DNA of 64,000 nt from Hirundichthys speculiger (taxonomy: Eukaryota > Chordata > Actinopteri > Beloniformes > Exocoetidae). Under the pieces are notes generated by a model. It saw nothing but the letters and a program-made list of their open reading frames with translations, did not search any database and was not told the DNA's origin. The first letter of the stretch is position 1; every line of letters begins with the position of its first letter. The translations under genes and the position numbers were made by a program. The stretch is from contig JAGFBZ010002122.1 in the NCBI GenBank assembly GCA_018398805.1, positions 228,501 through 292,500 on the forward strand. Direction: 5' to 3'. Below are positions 22,502-34,814 of this stretch, one piece after another.

Positions 22502-22997
22502 GGACCTGATCTTCCTCCAGATCTGCTAAAGCCGCTATTAAGAGATAGCGGGTAGCGGGAGGGGTGTTCCCCCGCAAAGAACGCAATCTTCCACCTTGCT
22601 AAACCCGCTATCCCACCTGCGCTACCCGCTACATTATCCATAGGAGTGGTTAGGGCGTTCCACCTGTTAAACCAATCAGTGCGTCAGTAGCCATTGGCTT
22701 TAAGAGCAGGTTGCGCTACCCGCTAACCACGTGACCAGGTGGACACACATTGACGCCATTTGGACGCGCTCTTGTTCGCTCTGACATGCGGGTTGTGCGA
22801 TCGCAAGATACCGAGTTTGCGGAAAGGGCAAAAGACACGCCCATTGCCACACCTACAAAGTGAGTAAGGGAGTCGGCATACCGGTAGCAGCTTTAGGGAG
22901 CGGAAGATTGTATTAAAGGTTAGCGGAGATTCCTAAACCCGCAAAATGCGGGTAGCGGTTAGCATTAACGGGTAAGGGGAAGTGTACGATCGGGGCC
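22502..22997 (-). mobile_element. PIF/Harbinger-like element, copy 2 (internally deleted, 496 bp)
   Basis: The ends GGACCTGATCTTCCTCCAG and GTGTACGATCGGGGCC match the family tips in reverse orientation. The central part containing the GAGGAGGA-rich segment and the MAEIV-like start is deleted. The flanks do not give a convincing 3-bp duplication. The terminal CGCTACCCGCTA motifs are intact. Confidence 0.82.
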
Positions 22998-23956
22998 TCA
23001 GTCTTGACATTTGTTACGAAAACGTCTACAAAGAAGCGTGTTTTTTGGGTGTGAGGGAAAGCTGGTGGACCGTGGGTCGGTGGACGCACAGATGTAGCGC
23101 GCCGAAGTTAGCGTTGCTCCAGTGGGAGAAGCGCGTTTTAATGCAAACATCAGTGGTACAGTAACAGTTGTTGCCAAGTCTCACACTTTCACGCTCCGTC
23201 TCAAACCAGAAAACTATGGAGTTTCTCTGCTGCAGAAGTTTTCTGGCTCAGTCATAAAACTTTATTAATCCCAGGAAGGGTGATTCGTCTGCAGCTTAGC
23301 ACATCTACAAACACCCCAACATGTCAAATCCAATTCAGTACGCAAACAAACAAAAATAAATGAGATGCAATTCATACCAATAGGCATCATTTAAAAGCAC
23401 AATCATTAGAAATATCATTTAAATTCACTGGTGTCAGAATTAACAGCCCGATAACAAGAGGAATAACAGATTTGGAGCATTGATTAGCTCTCCTCGGAGG
23501 TACGTGATAACGGCGGCGTGAAGGCATCACTGTGAGCCCAGCAGACAGAACATGACGGGGCTGGTTAATAATGCTTTTTGCTAAACAACCAGATTCTCTC
23601 AGAGGAACGTGAGCATCTTTGTTTGTTTCATCATTTAACCCAACGGCTTTAATGGGCAAAGTATTCACAAAACATCCAGATAAAATACGTGGTTTTCCTG
23701 CTCCGTCCCCTTTCATGTTCCGCATCCGACTCAGGCTTCAAAAAGCCTGGAGGGATTCAATGTCATCAGGCGATAAAATGGATGATCTACAGCATTTCCG
23801 GTGATATTAGTGACACGTTTAGGACATTGTTTGGTGAAAACACCACAGTTTTACCGAACAACAGCTACCTTTTCAACCACGTCTCTACAGCTCTGTTCAC
23901 AGTAGCTGGTTTCGGGGGGGTGGAGTCAGACCGCCCTGATCTCCTGTGGGGCGTGC
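22998..23956. other. Non-coding DNA without a recognised gene
   Basis: No exon is recognised. The frames at 23387-23979 on both strands lack domains. Confidence 0.4.
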
Positions 23957-24394
23957 CTCGGGCCACAGAACTGAATTAGTTTTATAATTGAGGACTGGAC
24001 TTTCTGTTGTCATTACACATCTGTGCCACTAGATGGAGCCGCACTGCAGTAACCAGCTAGAGAACAGCAGGACAGTGAACACATGGAGCAGATCTGATGG
24101 AACATGGAGGAATGACGCAAAAGTTTTGTTGCAGTCCAGAATTTTTGTTTTTCATACAGAATTGTTAATATTGCTACCTGAGTTGCTACCTGAACTGTAA
24201 AGCATACAGATTTTTATCATTCTTCTTGTTTTAGGTTTTTTTTGCATGTTTACCTGCCAACTGTCCTCCAGCCAGTAACAGACTTTTAAAAACAAAAGCA
24301 TGTGAGCAACATGCGTTAACGCGAGATAAAATAAATGTTGCGTTAATAAATTAATGCGTTAATGCGATAATAACTCGTTAACTTGCCCAGCCCT
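23957..24394 (-). mobile_element. hAT-D fragment
   Basis: The stretch ends with GTTAACTTGCCCAGCCCTA and is the reverse complement of the left part of the complete element at 49786-50870. It breaks off after the GGCCACAGAACTGAATT segment, so only one tip remains. It includes the CCACTAGATGGAGCC motif discussed as CTCF-like. Confidence 0.88.
24026..24040. promoter_or_regulatory. CTCF-like motif inside a hAT-D fragment
   Basis: CCACTAGATGGAGCC fits most positions of the CTCF core consensus (CCASYAGRKGGC). The same motif is present in the full element at 50144-50158 on the other strand, so it is carried by the transposon. Binding is not shown. Confidence 0.3.
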
Positions 24395-25524
24395 AATTTA
24401 TTCATAAAACGTCCCCTTTAATCTAAAATAAATCATGAATGGACTCTGGCATAAGACTTTTTTTAAATATTAATTTTAACATAAAGCTTGCCGACAAAAA
24501 TATAGAAAAACATATTTTTACTCCATCTTGTTTTAGTTTTAATTATGTAAATGCCTCTTCTCTAATGTAACATTTCCACATTTACCTGTTTAGAACAAAC
24601 TTCTGACATTTCTCTATTAAATTATTATTCCTTTTAGACATGTGTAGTTGAAAATCTGGCTGTTGTCGTTGCGTGGCACATGTCCTCCAACTGCCCCAAA
24701 CATATTTTCATTTTTAATTAACATACATCCAGACTAAAACCGTCTCTTTTTCTAGAGGGTTTACATCACCAGTTTCCTTCTATAATCACTTGTTAAATTA
24801 AAAGAGCAGATTTATAGAAATAATGTCTCTTCTGTGGCTCCGATACTCTCAGTTTACTTCAGTCACAATTCAATTAATTAATTTACAGATTAAAGTCACA
24901 GGATGGTTGTCAGTGCGGCTACCATTTTATTTCTTGGTAAAATTGTGTTTGTCTTGAGTTGTAAATGAATAAAGATTGAGTAACCCCCAGGGAACATGGC
25001 TTTTTTTTTTTTTTTTTGCCGTTCTGGAATAAAGTGTAATGTTTTCTCCTTTCCGAGGGACTGCAGCAGAAAATCATTGAGAAGCACCGCATTAGACCGA
25101 CTGACTTTTGCCCAAGTAACAAAATAAAATAAAGAAATCCAGATGCATCTGAGAGGAGACAGTGGGGAAGTTGAGCGGCAGCAAAGCGGGGGACCGGGGG
25201 GGCATTTATAGACCGACGGCTTTTCAGGTTGAAAACTCATTTGAAAAGTTAAAAAATCATTTATAGAGCAACAGACGTTCAGTCATCAATCGTCTTTGCA
25301 GATCCGTGCGCGCAAGTCAGGTAAACGCAGAGAAATAATCTGGACCTCATATCACTTGTTCTCTGAATCATTAGGAGAATGACATCACTGCCACTAGCGC
25401 TTGCAGCACTGACGAAGACGCATGAAGACTGTTGGGAAGCACCGCACCTTTCACCAATATGTGGCTGCAGGACCACGTTTTGGACTCCAACACCCCTCTG
25501 AGGGCTTTTACAGGAGGAGACGTA
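24395..25524. other. AT-rich non-coding DNA
   Basis: This is an AT-rich stretch with a T17 run at 25001-25017. The minus-strand frame at 24896-25240 reads through the homopolymer and has no domain. No gene is supported. Confidence 0.45.
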
Positions 25525-26307
25525 GGCCCCGATCATACACTTTCTGCTAGCCACTACCCACTACCCACTAACCGCGGGTATAGGAACCTCCGCTAACCGC
25601 TAATGCAATCTTCCGCTCGCTAAAGCTGCTACCCATTATGCCTCCCTTACTCACTTTGTAGGTGTGGCAATGGGTCTTTTGCCCTTTCTGCAAACTCGGT
25701 ATCTTGCAATCGCAGGTAGCAAGTGGTCTGACCACCCGCTACCCGCATGTCGGCGCGTACAAGAGCGCATCCAAATGGCATCAATGTGCGTCCACCTGGT
25801 CACATGTGAACGTGCACAAACGGCTCCACCTCTCGAATTAACTCTTGTATAAAAAGCGTGATTTGGCCTCAGTTAAACCCCTGAGAAAATGGCAGAGATC
25901 GTTTAAAACGGCTTGCTCGCCAGTTAAACCATAGACGACCAGAGCGTGGTTTTTTTTGTATTTATATGTATATATCAGTGCAGAGGAGGAGGAAGGAAAA
26001 GGAGGAAGCTCTACAGCAGAGTCCCAGACGAGCTGCACATGAGAGCTGCTCTGATCTGGATGAATAGACGCTCCAGAGCGGTTAGCGGGTAGCGCTAACT
26101 GCTCTTAAAGACAATGGCTGCTGACGCACTGATTGGTTAAACAGGTGGAACGCCCTAACCACTCCTATGCATAATGTACCGGGTAGCGCAGGTGGGATAG
26201 CGGGTTTAGCAAGGGTGGAAGATTGTGTTCTTTGCAGGGGAACGCCCCTCCCGCTACCCGCTATCCCTAAATAGCGGCTTTAGCAGATCCGGCAGTAGAT
26301 CGAGCCC
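25525..26307 (+). mobile_element. PIF/Harbinger-like element, copy 3 (783 bp)
   Basis: The ends GGCCCCGATCATACACTTTC and GGCAGTAGATCGAGCCC match the family tips. The interior keeps the MAEIV-like ATG and the GAGGAGGAAGGAAAAGG segment. The 3-bp flanks (GTA, ATA) are not identical, so the target duplication has decayed or the ends are slightly misplaced. Confidence 0.85.
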
Positions 26308-28075
26308 ATATTCTGCAAACAGAGGAGGGACTGCGGTGCTTGGAAGCAGTGTAATCCTGAGCGTGTAGCTGCGAAGGAGCATTTACAAACCATTTATTGC
26401 ACATAAAACGGAAAAGCACATCCAGAAACCGCAGACGGCGCTGTGAATTAGGAGCAAATAAGGCGTACCAGTTGACACCAGATGGAGTAATCCCGGACTG
26501 TGAAGGAGCGTCTCTGCACCAGGATGCTGAACCGTCGCCTGCGAGTTTCCGCCAGCGCTGTCGATTGTGAACATGTGACATCATCGGCTCAGCTGTTGCC
26601 AGGCGACAAACACATCTCACTGCATTCACGGTGATCTCTGGAGATTTGCAACAATATCCCTTTTTTTTTCCCCTTTGAAGATAAAGCGACATTGAATTAA
26701 AGTGAGCAGCTCTGTGCAGTACTACCGGTAGCTCAACGGCGAGTTACACATTTCTTCATAAAAACGACTAACTCAATAGAAAATGCATGTACTTGACCTT
26801 TAAAAGCGAGAAGAAGAAAGATACAAATTAATTGGTTTTGTACTCTGGAATGAAAGACTCACAACACAAGACTGTCAGTGAATAAGAATGGTTTAATAAA
26901 ATCTTATTCAGTCGCACATCAGATGCATTAACGCCGTTGGACAGAATTACCGCGGTTTTGTTCCTGAACAAATACAAAACCATAAAGGTCAAAATGAATG
27001 TAAGTGAATCAGTTCTTCTGAGGATGCTCCCCCCTGTCCTCTGCATTCAACATGTTCCTGAATCTGGTTCCTTTACTTTTCATCCTGTCCAAAGCAGAGG
27101 AGGCGTGGAGGGAAACCGAATCTTACATTCGTCGGATGGAGGAGGAGCGGCGCCGGACACGTCCCAACGTCTCGACGTCTCAAGTTCATGGAAATGCTCT
27201 ACACCGATCGTCTAAATAAACTGAGCTGAAGGTTTTTTAAAAAACAAAAGCTTCCCTGTAGTATGTAGCAGTGCAAACTAAATAGTGCAAGTTTAACTCA
27301 TGATGCTGCAGTTGGCAGAATAAAAACATTTTTAAAAACAAGGCATGCTAACAGCAAATCAACACGGCACAGCAAATGCTGCTCTTAGCGCCTCGATCTT
27401 CAGATGCAGGTTTTACCCTCTTCCTCCCACTCCTCATCCGTGGTTGACCAGCAGGTTCTAAGAGGCGGGAAAAAAAGAGAAAAAGAAAGGAGAAGTGAGA
27501 CAGTTTGCGACCCTGAAACATCCTCTGACCTTTGAGATGCTCTTAAGTGCAGAGAGCATCCGTTTTTGGTGTACAATTTTCTGCTTTTAACCGGCCACAT
27601 CTGAAAGGTCAGATTTGGTAATATCGGGGATTATCTCTGTAATGAAGAGAAGGCAACCTGTTGACCTGTGAATACTCCGCTTCAAATCACCACTCCAGAG
27701 GATTTCTGAGGGAGAGGCGCATTAAAACAGAAAGCAGTTTCTTGTGACTTGTGGAGTCGGCGTTTGATGTTTTTTCTTTTCTTTTTTCCGTCTGATGTTA
27801 ACTTGACAAACTTGAAAAAACAATCTGGAGTGCAAAGACGCGTTCGTATCATCCCTCGTCTGTCTGGTGTTTGAGATGTCGGTTTTGAGTTTAAATATTC
27901 GTAAGTATCGAAGTCTCGATGAGCTGGGAAGACGGAGATCTCAGGGCGACTTTGAGAAATGCGTCAGTTCTCAAAGTAAGGTGATTAAAAAAACTGTTGG
28001 ACATAAAAGCTGTGGTTCAGTGAAAAGCCGGCCGAAGCTATCCAGAGATTTATTTCAAATTTTCGCAAACAATAA
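26308..28075. other. Non-coding DNA without a recognised gene
   Basis: No exon is supported. The 141-codon minus frame at 26267-26692 begins in the Harbinger-like end. The 114-codon frame at 27867-28211 runs into the RX repeat. The stretch 27600-27740 is unique-looking and could be conserved, but this cannot be judged from one sequence. Confidence 0.4.
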
Positions 28076-28650
28076 CTCGGAGAGCGCAGACCTCCACCAA
28101 GCGCAACAATTCCCCCATATAGCAATTTACACCATAAATATTAGTCGTACATATAGCACTGACAATATGGGACCAGTAAAAAAAGTACAATATCTGTTTT
28201 TTATTTTGTGATGCACACAAAAACAAATAATAATGCTATAAAGATTTCATGCAACATTTGTTTTCAAAGTCAATATATTGAAATTAAACAACCTCAAAGT
28301 TTTTTATAGAGATTGCGATAAAATCCGTTCTGGATCCGATTTGGATCAGCCTTTGAAATTTGATAGAGGTTCCCATTGTCAATCCCTGAGTCAAATTTCA
28401 TGAGTTTTGGGCAATAATTAACAGAGATATTGAGAAACAAAATTTTCGGCCCCATTGACCGCAATGTTATCGAAAATTTGAAAGTGATCCAGAATCCAGG
28501 ATTTCTTCCGGATCACACCCAAAATGAAATCCGTTCTTCCTTTTCACATTTCTGACAACTCCTGAAAATTTCATCAAAATCCATCCATAACTTTTTGAGT
28601 TATCTTGAACACAGACAGGCAACAACGTAACCTCCTTGGCGGAGGAAATA
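28076..28650. repeat. RX interspersed repeat, copy 1
   Basis: It begins with CTCGGAGAGCGCAGACCTCC and ends with AACCTCCTTGGCGGAGG; the pieces ACCTCC.CCAAG and CTTGGCGGAGG are inverted relative to each other. The interior matches the two copies at 55915 and 56507 closely, including ATTTCATGAGTTTTGGGC and TGATCCAGAATCCAGG. No coding sequence or class-defining feature is visible, so the family stays unclassified here. Confidence 0.8.
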
Positions 28651-29876
28651 ATAATTAAAATTTGAAGAGACTTCAGCAGCTCTCCATTAACTCCAGGTCC
28701 TACTGGACGCAGAGGCGCCACGATCTGGCTGTGCTGCCGCTTTGACCCGTCCTCGGCGTGACCTTGGCGTGACCTCGGAGCACTTCCAAGCCTGCTGGGC
28801 TGGATTTCTGAGATCACAGGTTCACCCGACGGTTGTGGGATCATGTGAGAATCCCGTCGTAATCTCCTCACTTGAAGGAGCTTTTCTCGCCATGACTCGC
28901 CCTTCTGCTGTTACACACACGAGAAGGATGAGCGGCGTCGGATAAAACATGCCTCTTAAATGAACCTGTCCTGGTACGGGTGCTTGAATGTGGTTTAAAT
29001 CTTCCTTCACGACCTCTGAACTGCTTCCCCGCGGCCTCCGGCACGCGTCTAACGGTTGTCTCTGGGACGCATCTGAACGGCACCGCGGCAAAAAAGACTT
29101 CCTTTAACGTCATGACTCATTTTCCAATGTAAGTGAGAAGAATTTATTTCTATAAACGTGGAACTGGTCAGCTGCTTTCTTAAAGACGTAAATTAGACGA
29201 TCAGTGATAATGTTTTTGCCAAATTGGCTGTGGTTTTCTAGCGATGTGTGAGAGAGATCAAGGTTGTCTGTATGAACTGTGGCAGCAGGCATGCTTGGAG
29301 AAAGCTTAGTGCTGTTAAGTACTGCAGAGATGACTCCAGCTGTGATACTCCAACCACCAAAATCACTGAGAGAATTACAGACCGGGGTGATCAATATGGC
29401 TCAGCTCCTCTGATCCTCTGGGCTTTCTCTCCTCGCTGTTCGCTCTCTTGCCGTTCGTGTGTTCCCCGCTGATTTCTGTTTTTGAAAGGCTTACTGTTCT
29501 TACGATGGTGAAATCCCACTTTTGGGATACAATTTATAAAAGATGTTTTTACAGAGGGCTGAGTTATAAAAAAAGAAGAGAGAAAGAAAAACACATGGCA
29601 GTCTTTCTCTATGATGTGTAAACTTTTCTTTCAAATTCACTGCAGGAGCCAATTTGTCCACTAATACGTCCAGTGAGTTTGGTTTAATTAATCCCAGGGA
29701 CGTTTATGAAGCCTAAAAGTCTAACTGTATTTGGAGTCACAAATACTTCAGCAGCTCTGTTGCAGAGAATCCCAGATAAATGTTTTTCAGCCATTGGAGT
29801 GTTTCAGTTTTTTTAGTTTTTTTGTTTTGCTTTGAAATGATTTAGGACTCATGTCAAACCATTTGTAATTTCTCCA
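28651..29876. other. Non-coding DNA without a recognised gene
   Basis: Short frames on both strands at 28742-29113 overlap each other and have no domain. The segment 29640-29720 is AT-rich, with a TTTAATTAAT core. Nothing coding is supported. Confidence 0.4.
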
Positions 29877-29884
29877 CCCACAAC

Positions 29885-30971
29885 TAGTGTTGGGAATCAA
29901 GAACCGGTTCCTGTAGAGAACCAGTTCCGTGTGTTTTAATTCCATTGAATCGTTTGGCAGTTTATCCAGCGATTCTCTTATCGATTCCAAACAGCATGAA
30001 ATCTCACACGTAATTTACACAAGTTACACACAGTCAATTCCAGAAAGCACTTACGTGATTAAGTTACGTCGGTTTAGCACGCGCATTGCAGTTGTAAACA
30101 ACAATGGCACCCACCAGGTTCAAACACTCCAAAGTTTGGCTTCACTTCACAAAGAAAGATGGCAACAAGGAAACTTGCAGTAATTGTAAAGTGGAGATAA
30201 CAGCGTCGGGAGGGAACACGGCTAACATGCAGAAACATTTGAACACACAACATGCGATAATGTTAAACGAGTGTCGTGATTTTGACGCGCTTCCGACAGA
30301 TGGATCTCAACCCAGCAGCAGTAGCCAAGCTAAGATCACCTCTGGTAACTCTGGTTAGTAGCTATCCCGCTGCCTATGTGCTTCTTTGTAAAACACGCTA
30401 TAACATTAACGCTATGCTATTAAACAAATGCCTTCTGCATTACATTTAGAAGATGACCGTGATGAGAGAGAGTCTGGCAGTACTCGCTCCTGCTCACTAC
30501 CTACCTCCAGAAAGATCACATATCCTTCCTGAAAAAGCAGACATACATATTTTTCTGCAAAAGAATTGTTAATTCTTCATAGTACTTGCAGATTTGTACT
30601 ATGCACTGTTCCTTTGTATTTGATAGTATTTATCTTTATTATTATTTTTGAGTGCTTAGTGAGCTCATATATCCTTTTAAAAAGGAGATTTTTTCATTTC
30701 TATTAGGAAAAATCTGTTAGTAAAATGTTACACATTCTTGTGTATTTGCACAGTTACATATTACAACAGTTAACACGTTATCCAGGCTTTGGGCCTCTTT
30801 TGACCTCGCTGTTGAGTTTGTAAGGTCGTGACTTCTAACTAATAAAAATCGATGCTAATAAAACAGTTTGTTCTCCTTTTTCCCCAAATTAGAATCGATA
30901 ACGATTTGAATCGTTAAACAGTATCGATAATGGAATCCGAATGGGAAAAATCTTATCAATTCCCATCCCTA
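29885..30971 (+). mobile_element. hAT-A transposon with open BED-finger exon (1,087 bp)
   Basis: The tips TAGTGTTGGGAATCAAGAAC and GATAATGG...CCCATCCCTA are inverted. The flanking octamers CCCACAAC (29877-29884) and CCCACACA (30972-30979) agree at 6 of 8. It is the best preserved member of hAT-A in the window and defines the coding strand of the family. Confidence 0.9.
30104..30358 (+). pseudogene. BED zinc-finger first exon of a hAT-A transposase, frame intact
   Basis: The frame starts at ATG 30104 (MAPTRFKHSKVWLHF) and is open for 84 codons. The BED ligands are C25-X2-C28 and H45-X4-H50, preceded by the conserved aromatic pair W12 and F15. A Ser-rich tail follows (SQPSSSSQ near residue 68). 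Near the end, GGTAACTC could be a splice donor, consistent with a multi-exon transposase. The catalytic and dimerisation exons are absent, so on its own it would be only a DNA-binding peptide. The product would be nuclear if expressed. I saw no promoter. Confidence 0.85.
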
Positions 30972-30979
30972 CCCACACA

Positions 30980-33240
30980 AGGGCTGTTACCGGAGGCTGT
31001 CACATTCAGGTGAATGCTTCTCTCCATTAACATCAAACAAAAAAGACAGACAGAAACAAACTGTTTCTGTCTAAATTAACACAAACTGTTAATTTAGCCA
31101 GCTGTTTACTGTATACTGCGAGAAAACGTCTCACGAATGAAACCGGAGTGTCCACTGGGTGGCAGCACTGGTCTAAATAGGTCGTTAAAGCCCCATTTGG
31201 GGTTTTTTTCGTGTCATGTAAACTTCCAGTTTTGAAGCGAACTCCCACTGACTTGGAAGGCGCAGATTTAGCACAAAGGTGCGGAAAAAAAACAGAGAAG
31301 GATATCGACGTACTGAACGTCTTTAAATCCCAGGTTACGTTCCCATCTGTTATCTGTGGAATCTTCACAGCCAATTAAATCGATAGGTAGTTTGAAAATC
31401 TGCGGCTGCATCTGAAAACAACCCCCTAGTTCATCATCATTTCGTCATCTCATCCACGGTTACTACATAGGGATTCGTATGTCGAGGACTATTTAAACGA
31501 GTTCATCAGCTAATGTAAATTTCGGACACTGCTACGGTAATTTTGCCGTTGTTCTTGCACAGCTAAATGCAACACGTCACCGCCAGCGTATGTATCATTG
31601 CTGCTTTGCCCATTTTAACATTTTCCCAAATAAAATAGAAAAAAAAAAAATGGCAGCCATGGACGGTAGTGGACTACGTAGCAACTCAGGCGTGGTTTTG
31701 GACACAGCCGAGGTTGGTGCAAAGTTCCAAAAGCATTTGATTTGGCTCAGAGACTTGGGATCGTCAAACACCGCAGGTAAGGCTGAATTCAGAGATGGAC
31801 TGCAGAAAGTGAAGTTGATTTTTTTTTTTTTCTCCTTGGGCTGGCTCAGGGTTTGTTGTTGAGCGCTCATCCTCACACCAATGCACTCCGTGGAGTCTTA
31901 GCTTTAAAGCAATAACAGCATCCTTTTTGTGGCGTGTCTTTTTTCAGCATGTTCGCTTGGCTGCCTGCTGTTGGGGTTATGTTTTTGTTTAGGTTGAAAT
32001 AATCTTGATTCTCCCTTGTTAGGAACAGACTAAATGTTCTGGAAATCCTTGGAAGTTCACGAGCAACTCGTTTAATGCTTTCTACTCATGTTAAAGGAAA
32101 AAAATGAAAAGCTGTACCATAAAACCCACCATCAACACAATGGATTTCCCACCTGTTGTTCAAGCTGACGACCACTGCTGCGTTAAAGTCGCTGAGCTTA
32201 CATCACGCTGCCTACCACACGGCGCTATGGTTTTAGTTTGGGCTCTTACGATGAGCCCGTTTTCATTTCATGCAGCTCTGCCCAGCAGATCAGCGAGACA
32301 GAATGAGGGTGCTGTCGAGAGGAGAAGCAGGGCAGGGCCAAATCACCGCTGGAGAAAAGAAAGACGGAGAAAAAAAAAACAAAACAAATAACAAATAAGA
32401 AGACCGTGGAGGCAGAGGAGGAGAAGAGGTCTGCCTGTTCCCCCTTTCTACAGAACTACAGCCCAGGAGCCTTGACTCAATTGGAAATCCATTTTATCTG
32501 ATGACTGGTGGGCAAATGGTGATGGGTGATAGGCTGGAGCTCTGCAATTGATGGACCTAACCACTCCGCTGGTTAGAGATGGAGGGATGGAGATAGAGGG
32601 GAGTCTGGAGGAGAACACGAACTATAAAGACTGGCCTCACTAACAAGGTTCATTTCAGGCCACGGCTCTCAGCTGGCCGCCGCTTTGATCAAAAAACCCA
32701 GGAAGTATAATTGCTTAACTTAATATATTAACCAGTAATTAATGATCAAACTTAATTGGACAGTAAAGAGACTATGAGGAAGTTAGAGTGGGTAAACAGA
32801 TTGGTCTCATGGTATTTAGCAAGTATTTACTACTATCTATAGAGCTTTTTTGAACTCAATTTTCTGCCAGTTTTGCACATCAACTATTGTGGCTGTTTTA
32901 CACCTGGCTTTAACATGCATCCAGGTGATGGCGTTGCAGGTGTACAGTTCAGTTTAGCTAAATATAGTCTCAGCTAAAACTGCCTGCAGAACTACAAATG
33001 AGCCTGACAAAATTAAAGAGGTTCTGGACTTCCAAGTGCATTACTGTTGGAGTGGCATCGTTAAAGGAGAAAATACGGCGGATCTTCATATTGATTGATA
33101 TTGGTTTGTCACAGGTTTTACATCAGATGCCCTTCCTGACACAAGACCCTCCCCATTTATCTGAGCTCAGGACCAGCACGATGAGCTCACTGGCTTGTGA
33201 TGCCTTATTGGCTGAGACCATGAAGGCTGTGTCCTGCCTA
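30980..33240. other. Non-coding DNA; part AT-rich and unique-looking
   Basis: No exon is supported. A patch at 33109-33180 (GATGCCCTTCCTGACAC and following) resembles a common fish repeat. The segment 32640-32790 contains several TAAT/ATTA cores and no repeat signature, and could be a conserved element. A CTCF-like motif lies at 31152-31166. The frames at 31590-31876 pass through homopolymers. Confidence 0.4.
31152..31166. promoter_or_regulatory. CTCF-like motif
   Basis: CCACTGGGTGGCAGC matches the CTCF core consensus at most positions. It lies in DNA without a recognised repeat. The assignment is by motif only. Confidence 0.3.
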
Positions 33241-33870
33241 AGAACGCCTCTGCACCTAACGTGGCTGGGGATTGGTCACCTTTCGGTCAGAGAACAACCA
33301 GTCGGTCCCGGTGCTGCATTTGATGCAGCTGACGACATTGTGTTAGAGAGGCTTGAGTATGTTATTGGTATTAAAGGAACCCCATTAGCATGGTTTCAGT
33401 CATATTTCTCTGATTTTGGTTTGTTCATGTGAATGAGGAGTCTCCCTTGTGCAGTATAGTTGGTCGTGGTGTTCCACAAGGTTCTATGTTCGGGTCTTTA
33501 CTTTTCACCCTTTTTATAAGCTTCCTGTATCAGGCAGAATTGCATGAACTTATTCAGTTATACTTATCCTTGAAGCCAGATAAGACCAGGAAGTTAGCTA
33601 GACAACAAAAATGTCTTAATGCTTAAAAAATCTGGAGTACTGATTACGTGCAACTGAAGTTATATAAGACTGAGGTTGCTGTCTTTGGACCTGAGCACTC
33701 CCGAAACAGACTTTCTAGTTCTCTAGTTGGCCTGCTTGGCATTGCTCTGGCATCTCATGCTGCTGTGAGTAACCTTGGCATTGTTTTTGACCAGGATTTG
33801 TTCTTTATAAACGCATAAAACATTTTCTAAAACTGCTTTTTTTCAGCTTTAGTACACTGTTAAAATAGAA
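33241..33870 (+). pseudogene. LINE reverse transcriptase fragment, catalytic box lost
   Basis: Ordered pieces of a non-LTR reverse transcriptase are readable on the plus strand. They are GAAFDAADDIVLERLEY and GTPLAWFQSYFSD near 33310-33411, GRGVPQGSMFGSLLFTLF near 33462, and KTEVAVFGPEH with NLGIVFDQDLFF near 33668-33806. A frameshift lies between the first two pieces and another before the third. Where YADD is expected (about 33525-33560) the reading is scrambled, so the catalytic aspartates are gone. It is an old L2/Rex-type relic without visible ends. Confidence 0.78.
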
Positions 33871-33874
33871 AGTA

Positions 33875-33899
33875 TCTATCCATCCATCCATCCATCCAT
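33875..33899. repeat. (ATCC)n microsatellite
   Basis: Five to six ATCC units lie immediately after the LINE fragment. It may be its decayed tail or an independent simple repeat. Confidence 0.9.
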
Positions 33900-33939
33900 A
33901 TTACCCTGCAAAGAAAAATGAAAACCTCACTTCAAAAGT

Positions 33940-34570
33940 CAAATATGCTGGAGGCAGCATCGTGGTGTTCTGGGATTAGTGTGCTGTCCGCGGGCCTGTA
34001 AGGCTTTCCATCACTCGGGTTAAAAAGCAGTACTTATATGTGTAAAAAAAAATGCTCACAGCATTAAGTCAAGGTCTGCCTGCGAGAAATCTCAGAAGCT
34101 GTGGAAAGCAGTGAAGAATGAGCTGAAAGAAAATTCACCTTCTCAAAGGCTTTTATCAGGAGTTCAGGCTTTTTCAAATATAAGTTGTCCACAAGAGAAA
34201 TTCATGTTTCCAGAAGAACAGAAGAACGATTAAAGTATGCAGGATTAATCTACAACTGCAAGCCTTTGATTGAGGCTTGACATGTTTTTTTTTTTGATCC
34301 ATTAATTTTTAAATGGCAAAGCTAAATAAAGACATTATTGGTAATATTATGTCTTCAGTACCTGAATGTGTGTTTTTTCTTAAGCTGGTCTCTGTGGCAC
34401 GAAGAACAATCGACCGATTTTTTGATCAAGCTACAACATACACATATAAAGACAATTTCTTCCTAAACAAAACACAATTCCAACACAAGACAGTTATGAA
34501 TGCATCTTAAAAATGAGGAGGATGGGACAACGGGCCAGCTGTGACATGCGACCAACACAAACCTGTTAGA
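33940..34570 (+). mobile_element. Possible Tc1-like remnant
   Basis: Bases near 33951-33990 read GGAGGCAGCATCGTGGTGTT, similar to the GGSIMVWG box of Tc1 transposases. Later parts contain phrases typical of such elements but no second catalytic box. The evidence is limited to this resemblance and the overall drift of sequence, so confidence is low and both boundaries are guesses. Confidence 0.3.
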
Positions 34571-34814
34571 CTCCACAGACTACAACTATGTACGGGCGGC
34601 TACTCTACAACAAACACCCACAAGTCCGACTGTCGAAAACAAAAACCTTCAGCTTTCACAGAAGTTGAGGCAAAACCAAACCCTTCCCAGAGTTTCTGGA
34701 GATGTGGTCAAAAACCCCACAGATCTGCTACCCTTCCACGTGGCGGCACTTGGCACAATGAAGAGGTGGAGTAACAGAAACAAGACAGCTCACTGGAAGG
34801 AGGTAAAGCATTTA

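Noticed and set aside
27867..28211. 114-codon plus-strand frame as a gene
   Set aside because: Its C-terminal part lies in the RX repeat, and the N-terminal part has no domain.
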